A stretch of DNA of 52,496 nucleotides from an uncultured Myxococcales bacterium (GTDB lineage Bacteria > Myxococcota_A > UBA9042), in the NCBI GenBank assembly GCA_903919145.1, contig CAIXGW010000245.1:1-52496 (forward strand), in the 5' to 3' direction. Of this stretch, positions 18,272 through 27,248 are shown one piece after another. Positions within the stretch are counted from its first letter, which is position 1. Each line of letters starts with the position of its first letter. A program made the position numbers and the translations under genes. The notes under the pieces were generated by a model. That model was given only the letters and a program-made list of their open reading frames with translations. It was not told where the DNA came from and searched no databases.

Positions 18272-19558
18272 CTACGCCATCCGCGCCAGGATGGTGGCCA
18301 GAACGTCAAAGTCGGCGGGGGCCCAGTCGATCGGCGCCAGGACTACAGCGTGGCCGCGCGGCGGGGCGTTGATCACCCGGCGCACTTGGACGGCAAATTG
18401 GCGGCGCTGGCCATCGCGTTCGCGCCAGACCATCTCGGTGCGTTTGGGCAGCTGGGGCTCCGCACCCTCAAAGGAGATCAGGATGGTGCGGCCGGTCGGG
18501 TCGAATTCGATCTGGCTGCGGGTCAGAGGCTGATCTTCCAGGCTCATGCTGCCAAGCAGGCTGATGGTCTGGCCACGGAACGGCCGCGGCAGGTCCGGCG
18601 GTGCATCGGGCAGGTCGGGCGGCAAGCCGGCGCTGTGGACGTCCAGGTCGCGCGGGCGGCTGACCGTCAGCAGCTCAGCGTCGGCGCTGGCGTGCTCTTC
18701 CTGATCCATGGCCATGGTGTCGGCGTGGCGCTCGACGTTGGCGGCATCGGAGTCCACCAGCACCCGCGTGCGCGGGCTGGGCGGCGGCGTAGGGGAGGCA
18801 GGCCTGACCCGCTGTGGCGGCTGCACAGGGTCAGGCACGGTCGGCAGCGCGGCGACGGGCAGGGGCCGCGGCAGCAGCGGCGCCGCCGGCTCGCTGGCGG
18901 CCTGGGTCACCGGGCGGATGATCGGCGTGCTGGTCATGCGCTTGGCGCTGGACTTGAGCGGCGCGGGCGTCGGAGGCGGTGGGTCGCGGTGGGCCGTCGG
19001 CGGCAGGACGGCGCCGGTGTTGGCCAGGGTTTGGCGGGCCTCGGCCGCGAAGGCGTCGGCCGACTTGGCCGCTTCAGCGGCGATGCTGCGCTGCAGCTGC
19101 ACCGTGGTTTGGGCGACCAGCCGCTCGCGGGCGCCCAGCCGCACTTCGGCCCGGGTAAAGGCCTCTTCGTAGGCTTCCAGTTCTTCGCGGCGGGCCCGCA
19201 GCAAGGCTTTGCGGCGCATCAACATTTCTTCGCGGGCGGCCAGCATGGCCACGCGGCCCAGGTGCAGCGTCGCCGAGCGGGCGACGTAGCCTTCTACGTC
19301 GGCATCCTGCAGGGCCCGGCCTTCGCCCAGCCCCGTCAGTGGCGGGGCGCGGGTCGGCGCGCCGTCTTGGCTGCGCAGCAGTCGGCGCTCGCGCTCGTCT
19401 AGCCAGCCGGCGCGCTGGGTCAGGGCTTCGCGCTGGGCGCCAATCAAGCGCTCGCGGCCGCGCAGCTGGGCTTCTTGGAATGACAGGTCGATCTCAGACT
19501 CATCCACCAAAGCTTCGCGCGCTTCCAGGCCACCGCGGTCGTTGGGCAAGTCGGCCAT
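18272..19558 (-). CDS. coiled-coil protein of unknown function
   Basis: Not recognised as a named family (428 residues). The N-terminal half is charged and heptad-rich (for example RRKALLRARREELEAYEEA around residue 110 and QLQRSIAAEAAKSADAFAAEA around 155), suggesting coiled coils. A Pro/Thr/Ala-rich linker (about 185-270) follows. The last ~90 residues form a compact, probably beta-rich domain (TILISFEGAEPQLP, VWRERDGQRRQFAVQVRRVI). That domain has a PilZ-like feel but shows no clear RxxxR/DxSxxG motif. No signal peptide or membrane helix is present. It begins three bases after the stop of the TPR gene, so the two are almost certainly cotranscribed. A long antisense frame on the + strand is treated as a shadow. 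Confidence 0.7.
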   Translation of the reverse strand: MADLPNDRGGLEAREALVDESEIDLSFQEAQLRGRERLIGAQREALTQRAGWLDERERRLLRSQDGAPTRAPPLTGLGEGRALQDADVEGYVARSATLHLGRVAMLAAREEMLMRRKALLRARREELEAYEEAFTRAEVRLGARERLVAQTTVQLQRSIAAEAAKSADAFAAEARQTLANTGAVLPPTAHRDPPPPTPAPLKSSAKRMTSTPIIRPVTQAASEPAAPLLPRPLPVAALPTVPDPVQPPQRVRPASPTPPPSPRTRVLVDSDAANVERHADTMAMDQEEHASADAELLTVSRPRDLDVHSAGLPPDLPDAPPDLPRPFRGQTISLLGSMSLEDQPLTRSQIEFDPTGRTILISFEGAEPQLPKRTEMVWRERDGQRRQFAVQVRRVINAPPRGHAVVLAPIDWAPADFDVLATILARMA

Positions 19559-19561
19559 CGC

Positions 19562-21181
19562 TTACCCCTGGTGCATGCGCTCGATGCGCTGGCGGTAGGT
19601 GAGCAGACGGGCGCTGGTCGGATGGCGGCGCTGCAGCTCATCCAGCAGGGCTACGGCGGAGTCGTAGAAGCCGCGCTCGATGAAAAAGTCCAGCGTGCTA
19701 AGGTCTTTGCTCATGTCCCGTACCGAGCTGGGTAGCTCGGTGACGGTGTCTGGGCGCCGGGCCAAGCGCGGCCGCGGCAGCGAGTTGGAGCGCTGGCGCG
19801 CCGCCACCACCGGCTGAGCCGCCGAGGCCGCTGACTGGGCCAAGCCTGGCTGAGCAGGCTGCGCCTGGGGCGCCGCGGCAGCGGCAGAAGCCGCGGCGGC
19901 TTTGTTCAGCTCGGTGTAGATAAGGCCTGGCGAGGCTTCAAAGACCGTGCGGTCCTCAAAGTCAAAGTCGGCTTCCTCCTCCACTTCAGCCGTCTGACTG
20001 GGCGGTTCCGCCTCGGCCAAGGCTTGCAGGGCAGCCACGGCGGCGTGGCGACCCGACGAGGCGGACAGCGGCACCGGCGGCGAGATGGCCCTTTGCAGCT
20101 TGGCCGGGGCGGCCAGCATGGCGGTGGCGCCGTCAAGGTCGTCGTCTTCCATGGAGGGCGGCGGCGCCGGCTGGGTCGGGCGCGACGTTTCGACCGGGTG
20201 GTGGCCGTGAGCGCCGCTGTGGGCGCGACGGGAGGTGTGCGAGCCGCTGTCGCTTCGGTGCGCTGGCACCACGCCGCTGTCAAAGTCCAGCAGGGTGCCG
20301 CCTTCGACCGCTGGCTGCAGCACGCCCATGTAGGTGCGGGCTTCGGGATCCTCTGGGTCGAGGTGGTACAGCCGCTCCAGGGTGCGCTCGACCTCGGCCC
20401 TCAAGCCGGTGGACTTGTAGCCCTGCAGCAGCTTGCGGCAGATCGCCGCCGCTTTCTCGCGCTGGCCCAGCGACTCTAGCGTGTCAATGATGAGCTCCAG
20501 CAGCTCGGCGTCGTTGGGCTCGACCTCAAAGCACAGCACCAGCTTGGGCAGAGCCCGGGCGTGGCGACCCGACCGCACGTAGTGCAGCGCCAGATCATGA
20601 GCCGTGGTGGTGTCTTGCGGGTCGTGGTGCAGCAGCCGCTCCGCCACCTTCTCCCAGTCTTCGGTCTCGCCGCGCTCCAACAGCACTTCGGCCAGCCCGC
20701 GCAGCACCAGGGCGGCCTCTGAGGCCTTGCCGGCGCGCGACAGAGCCTCGGCCAAGCGCAGCCGGCCGTGCAAGTCGCCCGGGTCCAGGGCCAGCAGCTT
20801 TTGAACGACATCAAGCCACTCGCCCATGCGCTGCTGGGCTTCCAGCAAGGCTGCCGCCTTGGTGTAGGCGTGCACGGCATCTTCAGACATCTTGAGCTGA
20901 CCCAGCGCTTCGCCCAGGGCCAGGTGGACCTCTGAGCTGTCTGGCTGCAGCCGGGCTGCCTGGCGCAACACCTGCACGGCCTTCATGGGCTGGGCGCGCA
21001 GCGAATAGAACTGCCCCACCGACAGGAACTTCTGCACGGCCTCCGCCATCTGGCCCTGCTGCACCAGCGCATCGGCTTGTTGCAACATTTCGCGCAGTTC
21101 GGTCTGGCCGATGTCACTGCGGGTCAGCATAGCTTCAGCCAACCGCTTGGGCTTGCCTGGCTCTGTTCCTGGAGTGGCCAC
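19562..21181 (-). CDS. tetratricopeptide-repeat protein with disordered linker
   Basis: 539 residues. The first ~290 residues carry about six TPR-like helical hairpins, for example AVQVLRQAARLQPDSSEVHLA, ALVLRGLAEVLLERGETEDW and AAAICRKLLQGYKSTG. A long Pro/Ala/His/Ser-rich low-complexity stretch (about 295-475) follows, then a final helical pair (LDFFIERGFYDSAVALLDELQRRHPTSARLL). TPR proteins mediate protein-protein contacts; the partner is unknown but may be the coiled-coil protein encoded three bases downstream. The start is GTG 21181, with GGAG about seven bases upstream. It lies 38 bases after efp, so it is probably part of the aroQ-efp transcript. Confidence 0.82.
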   Translation of the reverse strand: MATPGTEPGKPKRLAEAMLTRSDIGQTELREMLQQADALVQQGQMAEAVQKFLSVGQFYSLRAQPMKAVQVLRQAARLQPDSSEVHLALGEALGQLKMSEDAVHAYTKAAALLEAQQRMGEWLDVVQKLLALDPGDLHGRLRLAEALSRAGKASEAALVLRGLAEVLLERGETEDWEKVAERLLHHDPQDTTTAHDLALHYVRSGRHARALPKLVLCFEVEPNDAELLELIIDTLESLGQREKAAAICRKLLQGYKSTGLRAEVERTLERLYHLDPEDPEARTYMGVLQPAVEGGTLLDFDSGVVPAHRSDSGSHTSRRAHSGAHGHHPVETSRPTQPAPPPSMEDDDLDGATAMLAAPAKLQRAISPPVPLSASSGRHAAVAALQALAEAEPPSQTAEVEEEADFDFEDRTVFEASPGLIYTELNKAAAASAAAAAPQAQPAQPGLAQSAASAAQPVVAARQRSNSLPRPRLARRPDTVTELPSSVRDMSKDLSTLDFFIERGFYDSAVALLDELQRRHPTSARLLTYRQRIERMHQG

Positions 21182-21219
21182 GAGGGCTCCGTGCCGGTGG
21201 GGCGTTGCGAAAGGGCTGG

Positions 21220-21789
21220 CTACTTGTTGGCGCGCTCGACGTACTTGCCGTCGCGGGTGTCGATCTTGAGCACGTCGTCAATGGTGATGTACAGCGGCAC
21301 CGCGACCTTGTAGCCCGTCTCCAGCACCACCAGCTTGGTGGCCCCGGTGGCTGTGTTGCCTTGCACCGCCGGGTCGCAGTCGATCAGCTTGGCGATGATG
21401 AAGTTGGGCGGCACGATCTGGATCGGCCGGTTCTTGTACAGTAGCACGGCCACCTTGAGGTTTTCGACCAAGAAGTTCTTGGAGTCGCCCACCGAGTCGG
21501 CCTGCACCTCAAACTGCTCAAAGGACGCGTTGTTCATAAAGAACCAGTGCTCCCCGTCATTGTACAGGTAGTCGCACTGGATCTCTTCGCAGTCCGCCTC
21601 GCCCACGGTGTCGCCGCTGCGGAAGGTCTTGTCGATGGTGTTGCCCGTCAGCAGGTTTTTGATGCGGGTGCGCACAAAGGCGGAGCCCTTGCCCGGCTTG
21701 ACGTGCTGGAAGTCTACGATTTCCCAGGGCGCGTCGTCGATCTCGATCTTGAGACCCTTGCGGAACTGAGAAGTGTCGATCATACCCAT
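21220..21789 (-). CDS. efp: elongation factor P
   Basis: EF-P (189 residues) relieves ribosomes stalled at polyproline stretches by binding between the P and E sites. The three beta-barrel domains are present. The tip loop HVKPGKGSAF places the modifiable lysine at K34, the usual position; the prolines around K34 fit the Lys-type (EpmA-like) group, but no modification gene is seen here. The first ATG (21789) is chosen because GAGGA lies about eleven bases upstream; a second ATG two codons later is possible. It follows aroQ by 93 bases; aroQ-efp neighbourhoods are common. Confidence 0.96.
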   Translation of the reverse strand: MGMIDTSQFRKGLKIEIDDAPWEIVDFQHVKPGKGSAFVRTRIKNLLTGNTIDKTFRSGDTVGEADCEEIQCDYLYNDGEHWFFMNNASFEQFEVQADSVGDSKNFLVENLKVAVLLYKNRPIQIVPPNFIIAKLIDCDPAVQGNTATGATKLVVLETGYKVAVPLYITIDDVLKIDTRDGKYVERANK

Positions 21790-21882
21790 GGTGCTGGTCG
21801 TCCTCGGCGGCGGAGCTAGAAGAGCTTTCCGGTTCCGCCTTGTAGGGCTCGCCTGGGGGCGGCCAAGTTGATTGCAGAACTG

Positions 21883-22335
21883 CTACCTGTCGCGGGCGCG
21901 CAAATGCCCCACTAATCCCCGCAGAGCCAGCTCATAGCCCACGGCGCCAAAGCCTTGGATACGAGCCCACGCGACGTCGGCCAGAAAACTGTTGCGCCGG
22001 AACGGCTCCCGCGCGTCAGTGTTGCTGAGGTGCACTTCTACTACGGGCTTGCCGGCCGCCAACACGGCATCGCGCAAAGCCACGCTGGTGTGAGTATAGC
22101 CTGCTGGGTTCAAGAGAAAAGCATCCATCTGGTGGCGACCCGCCTGGATCCGGTCGACCAGGGCGCCCTCATGATTGGACTGAAAGGTCGTGATCACAGC
22201 GGACAAATCGTTGCCCAAACGCTGCAGCTGGGCGTCGATCTCGGCCAGCGTCTGGGTGCCGTAGACGTGTGGCTCGCGCTCGCCTAAGAGGTTGAGGTTG
22301 GGGCCGTGGATCACGTCTATGTGCAGAGTCTTCAA
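21883..22335 (-). CDS. aroQ: 3-dehydroquinate dehydratase, type II
   Basis: Catalyses dehydration of 3-dehydroquinate to 3-dehydroshikimate in the shikimate pathway. Reading from the TTG at 22335 gives 150 residues, the normal size of this dodecameric enzyme. Motifs include GPNLNLLGEREPHVYG with the catalytic Tyr25, the active-site Asn-Pro-Ala-Gly-Tyr-Thr-His segment, and EVHLSN with the catalytic His. The TTG overlaps the upstream stop (TTGA), and GGAGAAAG lies about five bases before it, so translation is probably coupled to the metalloprotease gene. The longer frame upstream belongs to the other gene in a different reading frame. Confidence 0.93.
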   Translation of the reverse strand: MKTLHIDVIHGPNLNLLGEREPHVYGTQTLAEIDAQLQRLGNDLSAVITTFQSNHEGALVDRIQAGRHQMDAFLLNPAGYTHTSVALRDAVLAAGKPVVEVHLSNTDAREPFRRNSFLADVAWARIQGFGAVGYELALRGLVGHLRARDR

Positions 22336-23255
22336 AGGACTTTCTCCGATCGGTGGCGGCGGCGGCGCAGCAGCAGGGCCGCGATCAAGGCGACCCCTGC
22401 AGCGGCAGTTGTCCAGCTTGGGCCCGCGGTTCCGGGTCCGGCGGTGCAGCCCGAGTCGTCGCCACCGCCGCCATCGCTGGCTGCCGCGGCGCAAGAGTGG
22501 TTGGGCCCGCAGCCGTTGGCGTAGGTCTGGCAGATGCCCTGCAGGTCGTCGCCGTGGAGGGTGAGCTTTTGCACTTCGCCGCTGGGGGCGCTGTAGTACA
22601 TGGTGGCCTGGGGCAGATCGCTGTGGTCCAACCCCAGCAGGTGCCCGACCTCGTGGGTCAAGGTGTTGCGCAGGTGCTGGGTGCCGGCGTTGCAGCTGGT
22701 CACGCAGAACTGGTGGGAGGCGTCGTCCAGCAGGATGTCGCCATCGACGATCTCGCCGCTGCAGGTGTTGTAGGTCAACACGGTCAGGGCAAAGACGCCG
22801 CTGCCATAGGGCCAATCGGCTGCCTTGGTGATGACGCTGACATAGTTGCCGTTGCTGGTTTTTTTGGTGCAGGTGCCGCTGGTGTCGGTAGCGGTGCAGG
22901 CGGCGCCAACGGCGGAGGGCACGCCCAGGTCGCCGAGCTGCAGAGACGTGGGCAGGGGCTGGCCCGGCGCAGCGCCGTCTGGGCAGACCACCTGGTTCCA
23001 GGCGTCCAGAGCCAGGCCGACCTGCGTGCGCAAAGCCGCTGCGTTTACGTTAGACAGACCGGCCTGGTCGACTTGGATGGGGACGGTGCGCGGCGCGCTG
23101 TAGACCGCGGCTGGACCGGTCCCGGCGGCGGGTTGGCCATACCAACGCAGCGAACACAGGCTGGTTTTGGTGCGATAGGGGGTCCAGCCAAGGCTGGTCA
23201 GCGCCGCTAGCAGCAGCAACCAACGGACTACAAATGGGCCAGCACCGACGAACAT
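22332..23255 (-). CDS. secreted zinc metalloprotease (matrixin-like) with MYXO-CTERM-like tail
   Basis: 307 residues from the ATG at 23255. A hydrophobic N-terminal signal (VVRWLLLLAALTSLGW) is followed by a Cys-rich catalytic domain. The zincin motif HEVGHLLGLDH (201-211) gives three His ligands and the catalytic Glu202, and a Met-turn candidate lies shortly after (ATMYY). This is the arrangement of matrixin/M10-M12-like metzincins. The C-terminus (DSGC, hydrophobic helix AAAGVALIAALLL, then RRRRHR) matches the MYXO-CTERM sorting pattern, pointing to surface display. The substrate is unknown. Its stop overlaps the aroQ start by four bases, and it is divergent from murI across 51 bases. Confidence 0.85.
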   Translation of the reverse strand: MFVGAGPFVVRWLLLLAALTSLGWTPYRTKTSLCSLRWYGQPAAGTGPAAVYSAPRTVPIQVDQAGLSNVNAAALRTQVGLALDAWNQVVCPDGAAPGQPLPTSLQLGDLGVPSAVGAACTATDTSGTCTKKTSNGNYVSVITKAADWPYGSGVFALTVLTYNTCSGEIVDGDILLDDASHQFCVTSCNAGTQHLRNTLTHEVGHLLGLDHSDLPQATMYYSAPSGEVQKLTLHGDDLQGICQTYANGCGPNHSCAAAASDGGGGDDSGCTAGPGTAGPSWTTAAAGVALIAALLLRRRRHRSEKVL

Positions 23256-23306
23256 GGCCTGAGCATACTTGACCCGGCGCCGCCGGCCAACCGACACTTG
23301 CGGACC

Positions 23307-24164
23307 ATGAATGCCACCGACCGCCCCTTGCCAGCCTACCCCCCTGCTTCCCAAGAGCGCGTGCCGCGCATCGCCGTGTTTGACTCCGGTGTGGGCGGTC
23401 TGACGGTTCTGGCGGCCATCCACCGCGAATTGCCCAGCTTGGACCTGCGTTTTCTTGGCGACACCGCCAGGCTGCCCTACGGCACCAAGAGCGCCGACAC
23501 GGTGACCCGCTACGCCCTGCAAGCCAGTGCCCGGCTGATGCAAGACGGCGACGTAGAGGCCCTGGTGGTGGCGTGCAATACCGCGTCTTCCTGCGCCATT
23601 CCCGCGCTTCAGCAGCGCTATGCGGTGCCCGTCCTTGGCGTGATTGAGCCGGGGGCTCTGGCAGCCGTGGCGGCGACGCGCACCGGCCACGTCGGCGTCA
23701 TTGGCACCGAGCGGACGGTTGATTCCCGGGCCTATACCCACGCGATCGCCGCCCTGGATCCGGCGATCCAGGTGCACGCCCGCGCCACCCCGCTGCTGGT
23801 CAGCCTGGCCGAAGAGGGCTGGTTTGACCACCCGGCGACCGAAGCCGCCCTGCGCGCCTACCTGCAGCCGTGGCTGGCCGACCCCAAGGCGCGGCAGATC
23901 GACACCCTGGTCCTTGGCTGTACCCACTATCCGGTGTTTGCGCCAGTGCTGCGGCGGCTGCTGCCCGAACTGGTGGACCACGAGGTCGCGCTGGTCGACT
24001 CCGCCGCGGCGATTGCCCAGGCCCTGGCCGATCAGCTGCCCGCGATAGGCGGCGGCCGCGGTGCCGTAGAGCTGCTGGCCACCGACTCGCTGGAGCGCTT
24101 TGCCCGGGTGGGGGCGCTGTTTTTTCCGATGCGCGCGGCGACTTTGCAGCTGGTGGACCTGTAG
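23307..24164 (+). CDS. murI: glutamate racemase
   Basis: MurI (285 residues) converts L- to D-glutamate for peptidoglycan. The motif FDSGVGGLTVL follows a short 25-residue extension. The catalytic pair is C90 (in VVACNTASS) and C205 (in LGCTHYP). Length and motif order are normal. The ATG at 23307 is preferred over the TTG three codons upstream; neither has a strong ribosome-binding site. It ends eight bases before the convergent MFS gene. Confidence 0.95.
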   Translation: MNATDRPLPAYPPASQERVPRIAVFDSGVGGLTVLAAIHRELPSLDLRFLGDTARLPYGTKSADTVTRYALQASARLMQDGDVEALVVACNTASSCAIPALQQRYAVPVLGVIEPGALAAVAATRTGHVGVIGTERTVDSRAYTHAIAALDPAIQVHARATPLLVSLAEEGWFDHPATEAALRAYLQPWLADPKARQIDTLVLGCTHYPVFAPVLRRLLPELVDHEVALVDSAAAIAQALADQLPAIGGGRGAVELLATDSLERFARVGALFFPMRAATLQLVDL

Positions 24165-24172
24165 GAGGCCGC

Positions 24173-25441
24173 CTATGCCGCCGCTGCGGGGGCCGGCAGC
24201 CGCCGCCACGCCACCCACCACACCATGGCGCCGCCGGCCAGGGCGATGGGGACCACGGCGATCGCGGTCGGCAGCGAGCTGGTGGCATCGGCCAGCGCGC
24301 CGACGATGGGCGGCGAGATCGCGTCACCCAGCAGGTGAATGGCCAGGATCGACAAAGAGAACGCCCGGGCGCGCAGTCCGCTTGGCACGCAGTTGACCAG
24401 GATGGCGTTGATGGGGCCGTTGTAGCACCACAGCAGGGTCTGGGCACCGGCGATCGACCAGAACAACAGCGTGGGGTTGCGCACCTGCAGCGCCACCACG
24501 GCCAGCAGGGCAGCCCCGGCGATGCTGGCCCAGCTCAGCAAGAAGTAGGGATTGCGCCGACCGGCCGCCGCCAAGCGGTCGCCCAGCCAGCCGCCGCCAA
24601 GGGTACCGACCAGGCCGCCCAGCACCGTGGCCGTGCCGACGACCTGGCCGGCCTGCGCAAGGTCCATGCCGCGGTGGCGAGACAAGAACGCCGGGAACCA
24701 ATCGGCCATGGCCCCTGCGGCAAAGGTGACCAAGATATAGCCCAAAACCGCATACTTGTAGGTGCGGTTGGCCAGCAGCAGCGGGATGGCCTGCTTCCAC
24801 GGGGCCACGGGTTCGGCGCGATCGGCGTCAAAGGTGCCGCGCGGTGGCTCAGGGACCCAAAAGACCGCTGCGGCCGCCAGCAGGCCGGGCAGGCCGCAGG
24901 CCAGGAATGCGGTGCGCCAGCCATAGTGCTGGCCCAGCCAACCACCCAGGCCAAAGCCAATCGCCGCGCCGACGGGGATCGCCGCGTAGAACCAGGTCAA
25001 GACGCGATTGCGCTGGGTGGGCGGGTAGTAGTCGCTCAGCATCGCCGGAGAAAGGGTGGCATAGGCCGCTTCGCCGACGCCGACCAGCGCCCGCGCGGCC
25101 AAGAAGGTCCAAAAGCCGGTGGCCCAGGCTGCCGCCGCTGTAGCCAGCGACCACAGGGCCACGCCGGCGGCGATGACCCCGCGGCGAGGATAGCGGTCGG
25201 CCAGGCTGCCAAAGATTGGGCTGGCGATCATGTAGACCACCACAAACGCGGTGAGCGGCCAGGCGGTCTCGGCATCGGTCAGGTGCAGGTCGGTCTTGAG
25301 CGGCTCTTTGACCGCGCTTGGGACGTAGCGGTCGATGTAGTTCAGCAGGTTCATCGCCGTCAGGATCGCCAGGGCCAAGCCCGCCTTGGGCAGGGGCTTG
25401 GCAGAGGTCAGGCCATCGGGCGTCACGGGGGGCAGATTCAC
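24173..25441 (-). CDS. MFS transporter, Spinster-like
   Basis: 422 residues with twelve predicted membrane helices. The first helix ends in NLLNYIDRYVPSAV, the signature of Spinster-type transporters. The MFS loop motif appears as GSLADRYPRRG between helices 2 and 3 and again as GGWLGDRL in the second half. Eukaryotic Spinster proteins export sphingosine-1-phosphate or lysolipids; bacterial substrates are mostly unknown, so no substrate is assigned. The start is a GTG whose first base opens the GTGA overlap with the birA stop, implying translational coupling to the biotin ligase gene. Confidence 0.85.
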   Translation of the reverse strand: MNLPPVTPDGLTSAKPLPKAGLALAILTAMNLLNYIDRYVPSAVKEPLKTDLHLTDAETAWPLTAFVVVYMIASPIFGSLADRYPRRGVIAAGVALWSLATAAAAWATGFWTFLAARALVGVGEAAYATLSPAMLSDYYPPTQRNRVLTWFYAAIPVGAAIGFGLGGWLGQHYGWRTAFLACGLPGLLAAAAVFWVPEPPRGTFDADRAEPVAPWKQAIPLLLANRTYKYAVLGYILVTFAAGAMADWFPAFLSRHRGMDLAQAGQVVGTATVLGGLVGTLGGGWLGDRLAAAGRRNPYFLLSWASIAGAALLAVVALQVRNPTLLFWSIAGAQTLLWCYNGPINAILVNCVPSGLRARAFSLSILAIHLLGDAISPPIVGALADATSSLPTAIAVVPIALAGGAMVWWVAWRRLPAPAAAA

Positions 25442-26325
25442 GGCGTCTCCGCGGCGGGTGGGTCAAGACCGGGGGCGGCACACCAGCCGCTTTGCTGGGC
25501 CCGCAGCAGGGCTAGCGGCAGGTAGGCGCGGGCGGGCGCGGCGGAATCGCCAGCCGGCGAGGCCAGCAGGGCGCCGCTTGGGGCCAGGCCATGCAGGTCC
25601 ACCCACTGCAGGCCCTCTGCTGGGCCCAGGTCCAGCAGCACCCGCTCGCCCACAAAGGCCAGGTGCAGCTGCAGCTGCGCCATCGGCAGCGCGCCTTGGC
25701 GGTGGGCCAGCGCTTGCGCCGATTGTGCCAGGGCTGTGGCTAGCTGGCCAGCCAGCCAATCGCGAGGCGGCAGCGGGCCCACGGCCACGTCGGCCAGGCA
25801 GGCGGCGGTGTCGGCCAAGGCTGTGGGCACGGCGGTCAGGTTCAGGCCCAGGCCGCACAGCCACTGCGGCACCCCAGCAGGGCGGTCGAGGCGTTCGGTC
25901 AGAATCCCCGCCAGCTTGCGCCAGGTCGATCCGCGCCGCACCAGCAGGTCGTTGGGCCACTTCAGCCGCAGGTCGCCCGGGGCCAGGTGGGCAAGACAGG
26001 GCAGCCGCAGCAACCGCTCCAGCACGGTCAACCCCGCCACCAGCGATAGCTTGGGCCAGTGCTGCGCTGGCAGGTCCAGAGGGCCTGCCACCGTCATCAG
26101 CAGCGCCGTGCCCGGCTGGGCCAGCCAGGCCGCGCCGCCGCGCCCGCGCCCCTGGGACTGCTGGTCAGCGACCATCAGCCGCCACCGGTGGCCGACTTCT
26201 GCAGAGTCCAGCAGCAGTTGGCGCATCTGCGTCTGGGTCGAGTCGGTGTGCGGCCACACCTGCGGCGGCTGCCAGTCGGCGGCAGGAGCCAGGTGGGCGG
26301 CGATGGCGGTGGGGTGGTCAGTCAT
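25438..26325 (-). CDS. birA: biotin--[acetyl-CoA-carboxylase] ligase (monofunctional)
   Basis: 295 residues from ATG 26325. It activates biotin with ATP and transfers it to the AccB lysine. Motifs include QSQGRGRGGAAW (57-67, the biotinyl-AMP loop, normally GRGRRGR), KWPNDLL, KLAGILTE and GLGLNLT. The N-terminal helix-turn-helix of E. coli BirA is absent, so it should not be a repressor (class I ligase). Longer in-frame upstream sequence is low-complexity and unrelated to the family. It overlaps the MFS gene by four bases. Confidence 0.88.
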   Translation of the reverse strand: MTDHPTAIAAHLAPAADWQPPQVWPHTDSTQTQMRQLLLDSAEVGHRWRLMVADQQSQGRGRGGAAWLAQPGTALLMTVAGPLDLPAQHWPKLSLVAGLTVLERLLRLPCLAHLAPGDLRLKWPNDLLVRRGSTWRKLAGILTERLDRPAGVPQWLCGLGLNLTAVPTALADTAACLADVAVGPLPPRDWLAGQLATALAQSAQALAHRQGALPMAQLQLHLAFVGERVLLDLGPAEGLQWVDLHGLAPSGALLASPAGDSAAPARAYLPLALLRAQQSGWCAAPGLDPPAAETP

Positions 26326-26662
26326 GGCGTTGGCTTGGCGGTGACGACCGCGGGGGCGAGGGGCTGGGGGCGCAGCGCCCCTGCCAACAGCCAAGCCGTT
26401 GGCGGGCCCGGCTCGCTGGCTCGCCATGGGGCCAAGGATAGCACCGGGCCCAGCTACGGCGCCAACCGCACCAGGATGCGCCGGGCTGCGGTGGCCAGGC
26501 CTGGACTGCAGGCGTAAGTGGCGTTCCAGGCCGGCGGCGGGTTTGCCAAGGGAGTCTCTGCGAAGATCGGACATTGCCTACCGCACTGTCTGGCACTGTC
26601 TGGACCTCCGCTGTCAGCCTAACCCTTGGCCAGCTAACGCCCAGCCGCTATGCTGCCGGCCC
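26326..26662. other. 337-base divergent interval between birA and the GNAT gene
   Basis: No convincing gene is seen. It holds a short GC hairpin, GGGGC-GCAGC-GCCCC near 26,367-26,381, and must contain the start regions of both flanking genes. I see no clear -35/-10 pair. Confidence 0.3.
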
Positions 26663-27190
26663 ATGCTGCAATTCCGCACCGCCACCGCTGCTGACCTCGC
26701 CGAGCTGGCCGACCTGATCAACGGCGCCTACCGCGGCAACTCTTCGCGGGCTGGCTGGACCACCGAAGCTGACCTGCTGGACGGTCAACGCACCGATATT
26801 GCCGGTTTGCGCGAATTGATGAACGATCCTAAGCAATTTCTGCTCGTCGCTAGCGATGGCGGAGGCCAGCTGCTCGGCTGCGCCCACGTCATCCTCGAGC
26901 CCGACCAGACGCTCTACTTTGGCATGCTGACGGTGCACCCTGAGGCCCAAGCCCGCGGCATGGGCCGCGAACTTCTGGTCCATTTGCAGCATTTTGGTCT
27001 CTCCGCAGGGTGCTGCCGCATGCGAATGACGGTCGTGCACCTGCGCGCCGAGCTGATGGCCTGGTACGAACGCCGCGGTTTTGTGCGCACTGGCCGGGTG
27101 TTACCGTTTCCGATGGACGACCCGCGCTTTGGTCGGCCGCGGGTGGCTCACCTTGAGCTTGTCGAGTTTACCAAGCGTCTCGCGGAGTAA
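26663..27190 (+). CDS. GNAT-family N-acetyltransferase
   Basis: 175 residues. The fold is recognisable from FRTATAADLAELADLIN at the start and MLTVHPEAQARGMGRELLVHL in the middle; the QARGMG stretch is the acetyl-CoA pyrophosphate loop (Q/RxxGxG/A). MAWYERRGFVRTG near the end is also typical. GNAT enzymes transfer an acetyl group from acetyl-CoA to an amine; the substrate cannot be told from the sequence. An ATG further upstream in the same frame lies in low-complexity sequence and is not used. It is convergent with the following hydrolase gene. Confidence 0.85.
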   Translation: MLQFRTATAADLAELADLINGAYRGNSSRAGWTTEADLLDGQRTDIAGLRELMNDPKQFLLVASDGGGQLLGCAHVILEPDQTLYFGMLTVHPEAQARGMGRELLVHLQHFGLSAGCCRMRMTVVHLRAELMAWYERRGFVRTGRVLPFPMDDPRFGRPRVAHLELVEFTKRLAE

Positions 27191-27248
27191 TGCAGTCCGT
27201 GCCGCGGTCGCGCGCCCAGCCCAACTTCATGCTCGGCCAGGGCATCCG

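Noticed and set aside
18107-19402. 431-residue plus-strand frame opposite the coiled-coil gene
   Set aside because: Gly/Arg/Gln-rich product without domains. The minus-strand frame has coiled coils and a three-base junction with the TPR gene.
23256-24221. Longer N-terminus for the metalloprotease
   Set aside because: The open frame upstream is the antisense of murI; the signal peptide begins at the ATG at 23255.
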